Of a stretch of DNA of 64,000 nt, positions 32,581-45,193 are shown one piece after another. The translations under genes were made by a program, and so were the position numbers. Every line of letters begins with the position of its first letter. Position 1 is the stretch's first letter. Under the pieces are notes generated by a model, which saw only the letters and a list, made by a program, of their open reading frames with translations, did not search any database and had not been told where the DNA came from. The DNA comes from Primulina eburnea (lineage: Eukaryota; Streptophyta; Magnoliopsida; Lamiales; Gesneriaceae): positions 8,262,569-8,326,568 of the forward strand of contig NC_133101.1 in the NCBI RefSeq assembly GCF_022965805.1, given 5' to 3'.

Positions 32581-34971
32581 ACAAATTCACAACTAATTGA
32601 ATTTTTTGAAATACTTATTTTACTTGTGAAATACTTAATTTCAATTTTAAAATACTTGATTCAGTAAATGAAATACTCAGAATGTTTATTAAAAACTGGA
32701 TATTCGAACATGCATTTAAAAAAAAAACAAATTCGCAACTAATTGAATTTTTTGAAATACTTAGTTTTACTTGTAAAATACTTAATTTCAATTTTCAAAT
32801 ACTTGATTTAGTAAATGAAATACTCAGAATGTGTATTAAAAACCTGGATATTCGAGTATGCATTTAAAAAAAAACTTTTCGCAACTAATTGAATTTTTTG
32901 AAATACTTAGTTTTACTTATGAAATACTTAATTTAAATTTTAAAATACTTGATTTAGTAAATGAAATACTCAGAATGTGTATTAAAAAGCTAGAAATTCG
33001 AATATGCATTAAAAAAAAACAAATTCGTAACTAACTGAATTTTTTGAAATACTTAGTTTTACTTGTAAAATACTTAATTTTAATTTTAAAACTACTTGAT
33101 TTAGAAAATAAAATACTCAGAATGTGTATTAAAAACTGGATATTCGAATATACATTTAAAAAAAAAAACAACTTCGCAACTAATTGAATTTTTGAAATAC
33201 TTAGTTTTACTTGTGAAATACTTAATTTTAATTTTAAAATACTTGATTTAGTAAATGAAATACTCAGAATGTGTATTAAAAAGCTGGATATTCGAATATG
33301 CATTTAAAAAAAAACAAATTCGCAACTAATTGAATTTTTTGAAATACTTAGTTTTACTTGTGAAATACTTAATTGTAATTTTAAAATACTTGATTTATTT
33401 AAAAGAAATACTTAGAATATGTATAAAAAAACTGGATATTTGAATATGCATTTTAAAAAAAATTCGCAACTAATTGAATTTTTTGAAATACTTAGTTTTA
33501 CTTGTGAAATACTTAATTTTAATTTTAAAATACTTGATTTAGTAAATGAAATACTCAGAATGTGTATTAAAAATAGGATATTCGAATATGCATTTTAAAA
33601 AAAAAATTCGCAACTAATTGAATTTTTTGAAATACTTAGTTTTACTTGTGAAATAATTAATTTCAATTTTAAAATACTTGATTTTGTAAATGAAATACTC
33701 AGATTGTGTATTAAAAAACTGGATATTCGAATATGCATTTAAAAACAAATTCGCAACTAATTGAATTTTTTGAAATACTTAGTTTTACTTGTTAAATACT
33801 TTATTTTAATTTTAAAATACTTTTTTTAGTAAATGAAATACTCAGAATGTGTATTAAAAAGCTGGATATTCGAATATGCATTTAAAAAAAAAAACAAATT
33901 CGCAACTAATTGAATTTTTTGAAATACTTATTTTTACTTATGAAATATTTAATTTAAATTTTAAAGTACTTGATTTAGTAAATGAAATACTCAGAATGAG
34001 TATTAAAAATCTGGATATTCGAATATGAATTTAAAAAAATCGCAACTAATTGAATTTTTTGAAATACTTCGTTTTACTTATGAAATACTTAATTTTAATT
34101 TTAAAATACTTGATTTAGTAAATGAAATACTCAGAATGTGTATTAAAAACTGGATATTCGAATATGTATTTAAAAAAAACAAATTCGCAACTAATTAAAA
34201 TTTTTGAAATACTTAGTTTTACTTGTGAAATAATTATTTTCAATTTTAAAACACTTGATTTTGTAAATGAAATACTCAGAATGTGTATTAAAAAACTGGA
34301 TATTCGAATATACTTTTAAAAAAAATCGCAACTAATTGAATTTTTTGAAATACTTAGTTTTACTTATAAAATACTTAATTTTAATTTTAAAATATTTGAT
34401 TTAGTAAATGAAATACTCCGAATGTGTATTTAAAAACTGGATATTCGAATATACAACGCAAGTTCACCAAATGCTTGCATCTCCATCCAAGATCCATTTG
34501 GATGATATGTTTATTTCATTTAATTATTTTTTTATTATTAAAAAAACAAATTCGCAACTAAGCATTGAACTTTTTCAAGTACCTAGTTTTACTTGCGAAA
34601 TACCTAATTTCAATTTTAAAATACTTGATTTGGTAAATGAGATACTCATAATGAGTATTAAAATACTGAAAATTCGAATATGCAACATAAGTGCACCAAA
34701 TGCTCGCATTCTATCCAAGATGCATTTGGATGACATGTTCATTTTATTTATATATTTTCTTTATTTTTTTTTAAAAAAATTCGCAACTAAGCATTGAACT
34801 TTTTCAAGTACTTAGTTTTACTTGCGAAATAATTAATTTCAGTTTTAAAATACTTGATTTGTTAAATGAGATACTCATAATGAGTATTAAAATACTGGAT
34901 ATTCGAATATGCAGCGTAAGTTCACCAAGTGCTCACGTTTCCATCCAAGATGCATTTGGATGACATGTTCA
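32581..34971 (+). repeat. MULE left arm: tandem ~147-bp monomers, forward orientation
   Basis: The unit core words are AACTAATTGAATTTTTTGAAATACTTAGTTTTACTTGTGAAATACTT in segments, then GTAAATGAAATACTCAGAATGTGTATTAAAAA and GGATATTCGAATATGCAT. The spacing of ACTCAG in the first units is 147 and 146 bp. The first three units are distinguishable types (A: TGTTTATT/GAACATGC; B: CCTGGATATTCGAGTATGC; C: AGCTAGAAATTCG). Longer (~230 bp) units with CACCAAATGCTCGCATT appear from 34450. Confidence 0.85.
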
Positions 34972-35337
34972 AGGACTTTTCAACAGCCACAAAGCTTTGA
35001 AAAAGAAAAAAGGCTTAGAGCGAAGATTTGAAGATTTCCGAACAATGTTCTTCGAGAGAATATCCCGTGATAGGAACAAGTAACTTAATCCGTGGATTTA
35101 AAATTTACAGATAAATATGAAGTCGGATATACGTCGATAGTCATAGTTCAGTAGGTCGAAAGCTAGTGGATTTAATAAAACGACATGCAATTCATCCTTG
35201 ATAAATAATTAAAGAGATTTAATTACTTCACTGAGTTGAATTAGTTTGGCATAGCTTGAGAGGGCGTGTTCAATTGGATATGAAATATCGTCGAAAGCAT
35301 AGATCATTGTCGAACGAATTAAGTAGATTAGCGAGGG
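34972..35337. other. Non-repetitive segment inside the MULE left arm
   Basis: About 365 bp unlike the monomers, with more balanced base composition (for example GATTTCCGAACAATGTTCTTCGAGAG in part). It is flanked on both sides by array sequence. It could be a captured host fragment, as in Pack-MULEs, or a later insertion. I recognise no protein and see no clear target duplication. Confidence 0.45.
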
Positions 35338-36779
35338 GTAAATGAAATACTTAGAATGTTGTATTAAAATACTAGATATTCGAATATGTAACATAAGTTC
35401 ACCAAATGCTCGCATTTCCTTCCAAGATGTATTTGAATGACATGTTCATTTCATTTTAAAATACTTGATTTAGTAAATGAAATACTCAGAATGTGTATTA
35501 AAAAACTGGATATTCGAATATTCATTTAAAAAAAAAACAAATTCGCAACTAATTGAATTTTTTGAAATACTTAGTTTTACTTGTGAAATAATTAATTTTA
35601 ATTTTAAAATACTTGATTTAGTAAATGAAATACTCATAATGTGTATTAAAAACTGGATATTCGAATATGTATTTAAAAAAACAAATTCGTAACTAATTGA
35701 ATTTTTTGAAATACTTAGTTTTACTTGTGAAATACTTAATTGTAATTTTAAAATACTTGATTTAGTAAAAGAAATACTAAGAATATGTATTAAAAAACTG
35801 GATATTTGAATATGCATTTTAAAAAAAAAATCGCAACTAATTGAATTTTTTGAAATACTTAGTTTTACTTGTGAAATACTTAATTTTAATTTTAAAATAT
35901 TTGATTTAGTAAATGAAATACTCATAATGTGTATTAAAAACTGGATATTCGAATATGCATTTTAAAAAAACAAATTCACAACTAATTGAATTTTTTAAAA
36001 TACTTAGTTTTACTTGTGAAATAATTAATTTCAATTTTAAAATATTTGATTTTGTAAATGAAATACTCAGAATGTGTATTAAAAAATGGATATTCGAATA
36101 TGCATTAAAAAAAAATCGCAACTAATTGAATTTTTTGAAATACTTAGTTTTACTTATGAAATACTTAATTTTAATTTTAAAATACTTGATTTAGTAAATG
36201 AAATACTCAGAATTTGTATAAAAAAACTGGATATTCGAATATACAACACAAGTTCACAAAATGCTCGCATTTCCATCCAAGATCCATTTGGATGATATGT
36301 TCATTTCATTTAATTATTTTTTTTATTGTTAAAAAAACAAATTAGCAACTAAGCATTGAACTTTTTCACGTACTTAGTTTTACTTGCGAAATACCTAATT
36401 TCAATTTTAAAATATTTGATTTGGTAAATGAGATACTCAGAATGAGTATTAAAATACTGGAAATTCGAATATGCAACGTAAGTTCATCAAATGCTCGTAT
36501 TCTATCCAAGATGCATTTGGATGACACGTTCATTTTATTTAGATATTTTCTTTATTTTTTTAAAAAAAATTCGCAACTAAGCATTGAACATTTTGAAGTT
36601 ATGCTCGATCACTATGAATTTTACAAAGAAAGTTTTGCTCGATCACTAAACATGGAATATTATGAAGTATTTACTTTTACTTGCGAAATACCTAATTTTA
36701 ATTTAAAAATACTTGATTTGGTAAATGAGATACTCATAATATGTGATAGAATACTAGATATTCGAATATGCAACGTAAA
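35338..36779 (+). repeat. MULE left arm, inner array block
   Basis: The forward-orientation monomers resume and include repeats of the types seen at 33440-33740. One is marked by GATATTTGAATATGC and one by GTAAATGAAATACTCAGA with TTTTGTAAATG. This shows block duplication within the arm. Long units with ATCCAAGATGCATTTGGATGAC lie at 36240-36530. Confidence 0.8.
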
Positions 36780-37055
36780 TTCAGTCATGATTGGTTTTTC
36801 CAACTAAGATTCTTTAGAATACTTATTCATGTCATTTAAAGAAATGAAACAGTTCATTACTGATCGTGGAGTAAGAGTAAGTTGTTTGTAGATCAAAATA
36901 AGCACTTACTTTTAACAAAAATATAGTAGCATACTTGTCCCGGAGTAAAAGTAAGTTCTTAATTTGTATACCGAAATAAATTGTTATTTTTATTTCATGA
37001 GAAATGATGAGCAATGTATTTGTTAAAATTTCATTTGCATTGAAATTGCATCATA
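36780..37055. other. Central loop of the MULE
   Basis: About 275 bp between the last forward and first inverted monomer, with two GGAGTAA(A/G)AGTAAGTT words. No gene is seen. Confidence 0.6.
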
Positions 37056-40000
37056 ATGCATATTCGAATATTCAGTATTTTATAATCTATTTTAAGTATC
37101 TCATTTATGAAATCAAGTAATTTGAAACTAAAATTAGTACTTATCCAGTATTTTAATACACATTCTGAATATCTCATTTACCAAATCAAGTATATTAAAA
37201 TGAAATGAACATGTCATTTAAATGCATCTTGGAAGGAAATGCGAGCATTTGGTGAACTTACGTTACATATTCGAATATCCAGTATTTTAATACAACATTC
37301 TAAGTATTTCATTTACTAAATCAAATATTTTAAACTTAAAATTAAGTATTTCATAAGTAAAACTAAGTTTTTCAAAAAATTCAATTAGTTGCGATTTTTT
37401 TTTAAATGCATATTCGAATATCCAGTTTTTTAATACACAATCTGAGTATTTCATTTACAAAATCAAGTATTTTAAAATTGAAATTAATTATTTCACAAGT
37501 AAAACTAAGTATTTCAAAAAATTCAATTAGTTGCGAATTTGTTTTTTTAAAATGCATAATCGAATATCCTGTTTTTAATACACATTCTGAGTATTTCATT
37601 TACTAAATCAAGTATTTTAAAATTAAAATTAAATATTTCACAAGTAAAACTAAGTATTTCAAAAAATTCAATTAGTTGCGATTTTTTTTTTTAAATGCAT
37701 ATTCAAATATCCAGTTTTTTAATACATATTCTTAGTATTTCTTTTACTAAATCAAGTATTTTAAAATTACAATTAAGTATTTCACAAGTAAAACTAAGTA
37801 TTTCAAAAAATTCAATTAGTTGCGAATTTGTTTTTTTTTTAATGCATATTCGAATATCCAGCTTTTTAATACACATTCTGAGTATTTCATTTACTAAATC
37901 AAGTATTTTAAAATTTAAATTAAGTATTTCATAAGTAAAACTAAGTATTTCAAAAAATTCAATTAGTTGCGAAAAGTTTTTTTTTTAAATGCATACTCGA
38001 ATATCCAGGTTTTTAATACACATTCTGAGTATTTCATTTACTAAATCAAGTATTTGAAAATTGAAATTAAGTATTTTACAAGTAAAACTAAGTATTTCAA
38101 AAAATTCAATTAGTTGCGAATTTGTTTTTTTTTTAAATGTATGTTCGAATATCCAGTTTTTAATAAACATTCTGAGTATTTCATTTACTGAATCAAGTAT
38201 TTTAAAATTGAAATTAAGTATTTCACAAGTAAAATAAGTATTTCAAAAAATTCAATTAGTTGTGAATTTGTTTTTTTTTTTAATGCATATTCGAATTTCC
38301 AGCTTTTTAATACACATTCTGAGTATTTCATTTACTAAATCAAGTATTTTAAAATTAAAATTAAGTATTTCATAAGTAAAACTAAGTATTTCAAAAAATT
38401 CAATTAGTTGCGAAAAGTTTTTTTTTTAAATGCATACTCGAATATCCAGGTTTTTAATACACATTCTGAGTATTTCATTTACTAAATCAAGTATTTGAAA
38501 ATTGAAATTAAGTATTTTACAAGTAAAACTAAGTATTTCAAAAAATTCAATTAGTTGCGAATTTGTTTTTTTTTTTTAAATGCATGTTCGAATATCCAGT
38601 TTTTAATAAACATTCTGAGTATTTTATTTACTGAATCAAGTATTTTAAAATTGAAATTAAGTATTTCACAAGTAAAACTAAGTATTTCAAAAAATTCAAT
38701 TAGTTGCGAATTTGTTTTTTTTTTTTTAATGCATATTCGAATTTCCAGCTTTTTAATACACATTCTGAGTATTTCATTTACTAAATCAAGTATTTTAAAA
38801 TTTAAATTAAGTATTTCATAAGTAAAACTAAGTATTTCAAAAAATTCAATTAGTTGCGAAAAGTTTTTTTTTTTAAATGCATACTCGAATATCCAGGTTT
38901 TTAATACACATTCTGAGTATTTCATTTACTAAATCAAGTATTTGAAAATTGAAATTAAGTATTTTACAAGTAAAACTAAGTATTTCAAAAAATTCAATTA
39001 GTTGTGAATTTGTTTTTTTAATAAATGCATGTTCGAATATCCAGTTTTTAATAAACATTCTGAGTATTTTATTTACTGAATCAAGTATTTTAAAATTGAA
39101 ATTAAGTATTTCACAAGTAAAACTAAGTATTTCAAAAAATTCAATTAGTTGTGAATTTGTTTTTTTTTTAATGCATATTCGAATTTCCAGCTTTTTAATA
39201 CACATTCTGAGTATTTCATTTACTAAATCAAGTATTTTAAAATTTAAATTAAGTATTTAATAAGTAAAACTAAGTATTTCAAAAAATTCAATTAGTTGCG
39301 AAAAGTTTTTTTTTTAAATGCATACTCGAATATCCAGGTTTTTAATACACATTCTGAGTATTTCATTTACTAAATCAAGTATTTGAAAATTGAAATTAAG
39401 TATTTTACAAGTAAAACTAAGTATTTCAAAAAATTCAATTAGTTGCGAATTTGTTTTTTTTTTTTTTAAATGCATGTTCGAATATCCAGTTTTTAATAAA
39501 CATTCTGAGTATTTTATTTACTGAATCAAGTATTTTAAAATTGAAATTAAGTATTTCACAAGTAAAACTAAGTATTTCAAAAAATTCAATTAGTTGCGAA
39601 TTTGTTTTTTTTTTTTAATGCATATTCGAATTTCCAGCTTTTTAATACACATTCTGAGTATTTCATTTACTAAATCAAGTATTTTAAAATTTAAATTAAG
39701 TATTTCATAAGTAAAACTAAGTATTTCAAAAAATTCAATTAGTTGCGAAAAGTTTTTTTTTTAAATGCATACTCGAATATCCAGGTTTTTAATACACATT
39801 CTGAGTATTTCTTTTACTAAATCAAGTATTTGAAAATTGAAATTAAGTATTTTACAAGTAAAACTAAGTATTTCAAAAAATTCAATTAGTTGCGAATTTG
39901 TTTTTTTTTAAATGCATGTTCGAATATCCAGTTTTTAATAAACATTCTGAGTATTTTATTTACTGAATCAAGTATTTTAAAATTGAAATTAAGTATTTCA

Positions 40001-40131
40001 CAAGTAAAACTAAGTATTTCAAAAAATTCAATTAGTTGTGAATTTGTTTTTTTTTTAAATAAAAAATATTTAAATTAAATATACATGTCATCCAAATGCA
40101 TCGGGATTGATGAGTGGAAAGAGAAGATGTC
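37056..40131 (-). repeat. MULE right arm: inverted monomer array with a trimeric higher-order repeat
   Basis: Monomers are in reverse orientation. From about 37840 outward they follow the order C-B-A five times. The A monomers start near 38135, 38578, 39023, 39467 and 39911, a 443-445 bp higher-order period. Type markers: C AATTTCCAGC with GCGAAAAG; B ACTCGAATATCCAGG with GTATTTGAAAATTG; A GTTCGAATATCCAG with TTACTGAATC. The chromovirus interrupts the outer end at 40132. Confidence 0.85.
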
Positions 40132-41996
40132 TGTGGGGACCCGGACGCTAATCAAGTTCTTAATCATCATTGGGACTAATTAATCAATTAAAACAGGGTC
40201 TAAATTTTTTTAAAATGCGGAACGTAGTCACATACAACATATATACATATCAGTATATAAAATACAAATCCTGTATTTCAACATTTATTCAAACTAGGGT
40301 TTAAAACTAAAGTCAAGTGTTTAACCCTACACCTAGTCCAAGTCCGGTGCCACCACTCTAATCACGATCTAGCTCTTCATCTCTTCGACCCTGGACCTGT
40401 CCCACCTGTTGTCAAGTACACATACAGACAAGACAACAGCCGGATATACCGGTGAGAATATAATCCTCAGTATAAATCAATGAAACATGCAATCATATAA
40501 ACAATATAAAGCATGTAATCAGGTAACATGAATATGTATCAAAATCTGAAACATAAACAATATCAAATCAAACTGTTGACATCAATCATAATTCAGACTA
40601 GACTCAATCCTAGTCTAGGGATCCCGGTTTCCAGATGTGGTATTCCTATATCGAATTCCGTAAAGGATGGAACCATAATCTCTATTACTCGATATAACCA
40701 GTGCCCTGGTATTCCTATATCGAATTCCGTAATAGAAGAATTCCAATACCCTTTACTCGATATAACCAAATATGGTGTTCCTATATCGAATTCCGTAATA
40801 GATTCCATTACTCGATATAACCAAACATCCAGTGTCCTGACCTAACCGTCAAGGACTGTAGTTCTATCGCTATCATCCTATCTTGTGACATCGTGCAATG
40901 TGCCGTGGCGATACCACCACTATCCGGCACTTCTGTCACAAGATAACTCGTCTAATACCTGTCATCTAAATTCAAGAGAACAAGTACATTAATCAATGTA
41001 ATGCAAATATCCATGCAATAAAATAAAGTATGTGATTTAGGGAAACCCAAGTCTAAACCGACTCAAGTCCATCTCCCAATACCACATTGACTTATACCTT
41101 TCTTTCGTCGGTTTCTGGCTCGGTCGATGTCCTGAACTCACAGCCTGTCTGGCAATGACAATATCAATAATCTCATATCAATATACCGTCCAAATCAATA
41201 ACAATCTGATCAATCTGGACTTAATTCAAAATCAACGGTATAACGGTACAATTTCAATATCCCCGTCAATACCAAGTCAACAGATAATAGTTACAATCCA
41301 TAACTCATATCCAATACAATCCGTAATCCCGTCACAATTCAAATCTGTCCGGTATAAATCACTATACCCCAGAAAATTCATAACAATTCCATAATCAGTC
41401 CGTTTCTAAATCTGACTTCGATTCTATGATGTCTAATATGTCAAGAACATCATATATGAATTCCATTCAATTCTGACAATATCATAATTTCAAAGCATGT
41501 CAAAACGTAGCAAAACTTACGTCCAGTTGTAGCCTACGTCGCTAGGAACTCAATACCGAAGTCGGAATCAAAATCAGACGGACGGATTTCTCCGAAAAGG
41601 CGTAAGGATTTTCTCCTTTCTTCTTCAGACACTTTTTCCAGATTTTTACCTCTGAAAACCGACTTGCATGCTTTATATATATCCGTGCATGCATAAGGCG
41701 AAGTGGCACAATTTCCGCACAACACGCAGCACCGCGGGTGCGGTCGCTGCTGCACCGCGGGTGCGGTGCTGTTACCTACCGCGGGTGCGGTACTGCTTCG
41801 GCAGAATTGCACACCCTACTGCCCATGCACCGCGGGTGCGGTGCTTCCTAGGCCGCGGGTGCGGTGCTGCTCACACTGCACATTACATAATTTCGTTCTG
41901 AATACGTTTCTCGGTGTCCCGATTAATCCCATCATAATCACATGAAATGATAAATCAATCATCGATAATTACAGTGATTAATTCTTGGGCATTACA
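40132..41996 (-). repeat. 3' LTR of the chromovirus
   Basis: It contains five CCGCACCCGCGGT-type GC motifs (41738-41868, sense = minus), a TATATATAAAG TATA candidate (about 41671-41681, minus) and three tandem ~66-69 bp units around CTATATCGAATTCCGTAA (about 40639-40828). Open frames within it, also present in the other LTR, are not genes. Confidence 0.93.
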
Positions 41997-42092
41997 TTTC
42001 TCCCCCCCTAAGATACGATTTCGTTCTCGAAATCACAAGCAATCAATCATATCAGAAGGAGTATATATACAGAACAGTATCATGAATTTACA

Positions 42093-43409
42093 TTACCAAA
42101 ACAATGCTGGGAATTCTTGTCTCATATCAGATTCAGTCTCCCAAGTGGCTTCTTCAACTCCATGACGAGTCCATTGAACTTTTACCAGGGGAATCATTTT
42201 CGTTCTGAGCTGTTTTTCTTTACGATCAATAATCCTGATCGGTTTCTCGACATAACTCAATGTCTCATCCAGCTCGGTCTCATCTGGTTGAATCACGTGT
42301 GAATCATCAGGGAGATATTTCCGCAGCATCGATACATGAAAAATATCATGTATTCCAGATAATGAAGGCGGCAATGCAAGTCGATAGGCACGATCTCCTA
42401 TCTTTTCGAGAATCTCATAAAGACCAACATATCGAGAAGACAATTTCCCTTTCTTGCCAAATCTGACAACATCTCTGAAAGGAGAAATCTTCAGGAATAC
42501 TCGGTCTCCAGTCTCAAATACCAACGGTCGTCGTCGAAGGTTGACATATTTGGCTTGTCTGTCCTGAGCTGCCTTCATTTTCTTTTGAATCAATTTAACT
42601 TTCTCGGTCATATCTCTGATCATATCCGGTCCAGTCTCAGGAACTTCAGAGATATCATCCCAATATAATGGGGATCTGCACTTCTTTCCGTACAACGCTT
42701 CAAATGGTGCCATCTCAATACTCGTTTGATAACTATTGTTGTACGAAAATTCACAAAGTGGCAATGCTTCTTGCCAATTAGTGCAAAAATCCAGCACTAT
42801 AGCTCTCAACATATCTTCCAATGTCTGGATCGTACGTTCTGACTGTCCGTCAGTTTGTGGATGATATGCGGTACTCAAATGCAATTTCGTACCAAGAGCT
42901 TGCTGCAAACTCTGCCAGAAGTGCGAAGTGAATCGAGGATCACGGTCTGAAACAATCGACTTCGGCACTCCATGCAATCTAATCACTTCTCGGACATAGA
43001 TATCGGCCATCTGATCATATCTATACGTCATCTTGTATGGAATAAAACATGCAGATTTGGTCAATCGATCAATCACGACCCAAATCGCATCACAACCTCG
43101 GGAGGATCTCGGCAACTGTGTCACAAAATCCATGGAAATGTGATCCCATTTCCATTCAGGAATGGACAAACTCTGTAACAATCCTCCTGGTTTCTTTCTT
43201 TCAGCCTTCACCTGTTGGCAATTCAGACACTTGGAAACAAATTTAGTCACATCAGATTTCATCTGTTTCCACCAATATTGTGTCTTTAAATCATTATACA
43301 TCTTCCTGCCACCAGGATGAATGCTAAAACGACTGTTGTGCGCTTCTGACAGTATTTTCTGTCTCAATTCTGAAACATTTGGCACAACCATACGATTATT
43401 AACATACAA
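42093..43409 (-). pseudogene. Chromovirus integrase with chromodomain-like tail
   Basis: The pol frame after the stop near 43431 has no ATG of its own. An H2C2 zinc module (H...H then CLNCQQVK) is followed by the integrase core: Asp in SMDFVTQLP, Asp in IVSDRDPRF, and Glu in HPQTDGQSERTIQ. The C-terminal part carries GDRVFLKISPF and then PIRIIDRKEKQLRTK...VKVQWTRHGVEEATWETE, the chromodomain-type module of Tekay/Del elements, thought to steer integration to heterochromatin. The domain itself has no internal stop. It would insert the element cDNA, if translated. Confidence 0.85.
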
Positions 43410-43430
43410 GACATTGTCACGAACCTGATA

Positions 43431-44198
43431 TTACGATTGATGTCCAGTTCTGACCATCGCAATCGAATTCTGTACATTCTGATCAACTTTCTGAGCTGTT
43501 TTAATTTCCAAAAGCAGCTCTGGTTCAGCTCGAACAGCACACAATCTCAGAGGCTGACGATCTGTCTCAAATATTAATCCAGACAAACAGCAGTCTTCAA
43601 TCAAATTCGATACACCAATCGTCGATAAGGATAGTGCACTTACCTTTCGACTCAGTGCATCAGCTGCTGCATTGGACTTCCCTGGATAATACTTGATTTC
43701 ACAATCGAAGTCTTTCAATAAATCCAGCCCTCTCCGCTGTCTCATATTCAACTCTGATTGTGAGAACAAATATTTCAAGCTTTTGTGATCAGAATATATC
43801 TCAAATTTCTCACCGTACAGATAATGTCGCCATATCTTTAAAGCAAAGACAATGACTGCCAATTCAAGGTCATGAATTGGATAACGGGTTTCATGTGGTT
43901 TAAGCTGTCTTGAGGCATAGGCAATAACATGCCCTTGCTGCATCAGAACACAACCCAACCCTCTATGAGATGCATCACAATAAACCACAAAATCACCAGT
44001 ACCTGAAGGAATCGTCAACACAGGCGCACTGGTCAATCTCTTCTTTAACTCAAGAAAACTGGTCTCACATTCCTCAGACCAATTAAACGGAGCATTCTTC
44101 TGAGTCAACTGCGTAATCGGTTTGGCAATACTCGAAAAATCTTTAATGAATCGGCGATAATATCCTGCCAAACCCATAAAACTCCGAATTTCTGGCAC
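43431..44198 (-). pseudogene. Chromovirus RNase H / RT connection domain
   Basis: In the same frame as the RT upstream and integrase downstream but separated by stops. It has [22 protein letters not shown], then RNase H blocks [52 protein letters not shown] and ADALSRK. The upstream stop is TGA where the family usually has Trp (TGG), consistent with cytosine deamination on the opposite strand. The downstream stop is TAA. Confidence 0.85.
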
Positions 44199-44213
44199 AG
44201 ATGTAGGTCTCGG

Positions 44214-45193
44214 TCAACTAATCACGGCTTCAACCTTACTGGGATCAACTGATATACCGTCTCCGGATATAATATGACCCAGAAATATCACCTGTTTCAG
44301 CCAAAACTCGCATTTCGACAATTTAGCATACAGTTTCTCTGCCCTCAAAATTCTCAACACAGTCCTCAGATGATTAGCATGCTCAATCATATTCTTTGAA
44401 TAAATCAATATATCATCAATGAATATGATCACAAAATCATCCAAGTATTTCTGAAAGACGCGGTTCATCAATCCCATAAATACCGCCGGTGCATTCGTCA
44501 AACCAAAAGGCATGACAATAAACTCATAATGTCCATACCTCGTTCTGAATGCTGTCTTTGATATATCAGAGTCCCTGACTCTCAATTGATGGTATCTAGA
44601 TCTCAAATCGATCTTGGAATACACAGATGAATCCTGCAACTGATCAAATAAATCATCAATACGAGGCAATGGATATTTATTCTTTACCGTTGCCTTGTTC
44701 AGTTGCCGGTAGTCGATACAAAGTCTCATCGACCCATCCTTCTTCCTCACGAACAGTACTGGAGCACCCCAAGGAGATACACTCGGTCTGATATATCCCT
44801 TGGCCAGTAAATCCTCCAACTGTTCTTTCAATTCTTTCAATTCGATCGGTGCCATCCTGTATGGAGTCCTAGAAATCGGAACTGTTCCTGGCATTAACTC
44901 AATCCTGAAGTCTATCTCTCGAATCAGAGGCAATCCAGGAATCTCATCTGGAAAGACATCAGCAAACTCACACACCACTGGCAAATCCGCCAATGATGGG
45001 CTCGTTTTCAGTAAGTCAACTGAATATACCAGGAATCCATCCGCTCCTTTCTGCAATAATCGAGTCATATTCATTGCAGATATCAATGGAATTCTAGCAC
45101 GAGCACCCTTACCATAAAATTTCCACTCCTCAGCCATCTCAGGTCTGAATCGAACAATCTTGTGGAAACAATCTTGTGGAAACAATCGACTGT
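44214..45193 (-). pseudogene. Chromovirus reverse transcriptase, 5' end truncated by protease deletion
   Basis: It reads from the junction ([12 protein letters not shown]) through [17 protein letters not shown], the RT blocks [57 protein letters not shown] and the catalytic FIDDILIYS, to VEAVIS and a TGA. RT copies element RNA into DNA. An ATG at 45221 lies in the overlapping junction and is probably not a native start. The protease that normally precedes RT is absent. Confidence 0.87.

Noticed and set aside
32682..39260. Many overlapping frames of 60-130 codons in the MULE arms encoding repeated Ile/Phe/Asn-rich peptides
   Set aside because: They arise because the monomer is about 147 bp (49 codons) and AT-rich. 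They occur on both strands, follow the array and match no protein family.
32581..40060. CRISPR-like or centromeric array
   Set aside because: The units are contiguous, without spacers, and are arranged as inverted arms of an element with a 9-bp duplication in a plant nuclear genome. One locus gives no evidence of a centromere.
40528..41394. Frames at 40528-40845 and 41155-41394, repeated at 48407-48724 and 49034-49273
   Set aside because: They lie antisense in the chromovirus LTRs and are duplicated because the LTRs are. The Tyr/Ile-rich content reflects the local minisatellite.
41668..41945. Ala/Val/Arg-rich frames over the GC-motif clusters (also at 49540-49836, 46716-46928 and 60794-60994)
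   Set aside because: The peptides are translations of the repeated GC motif in arbitrary frames, with no consistent frame between clusters.
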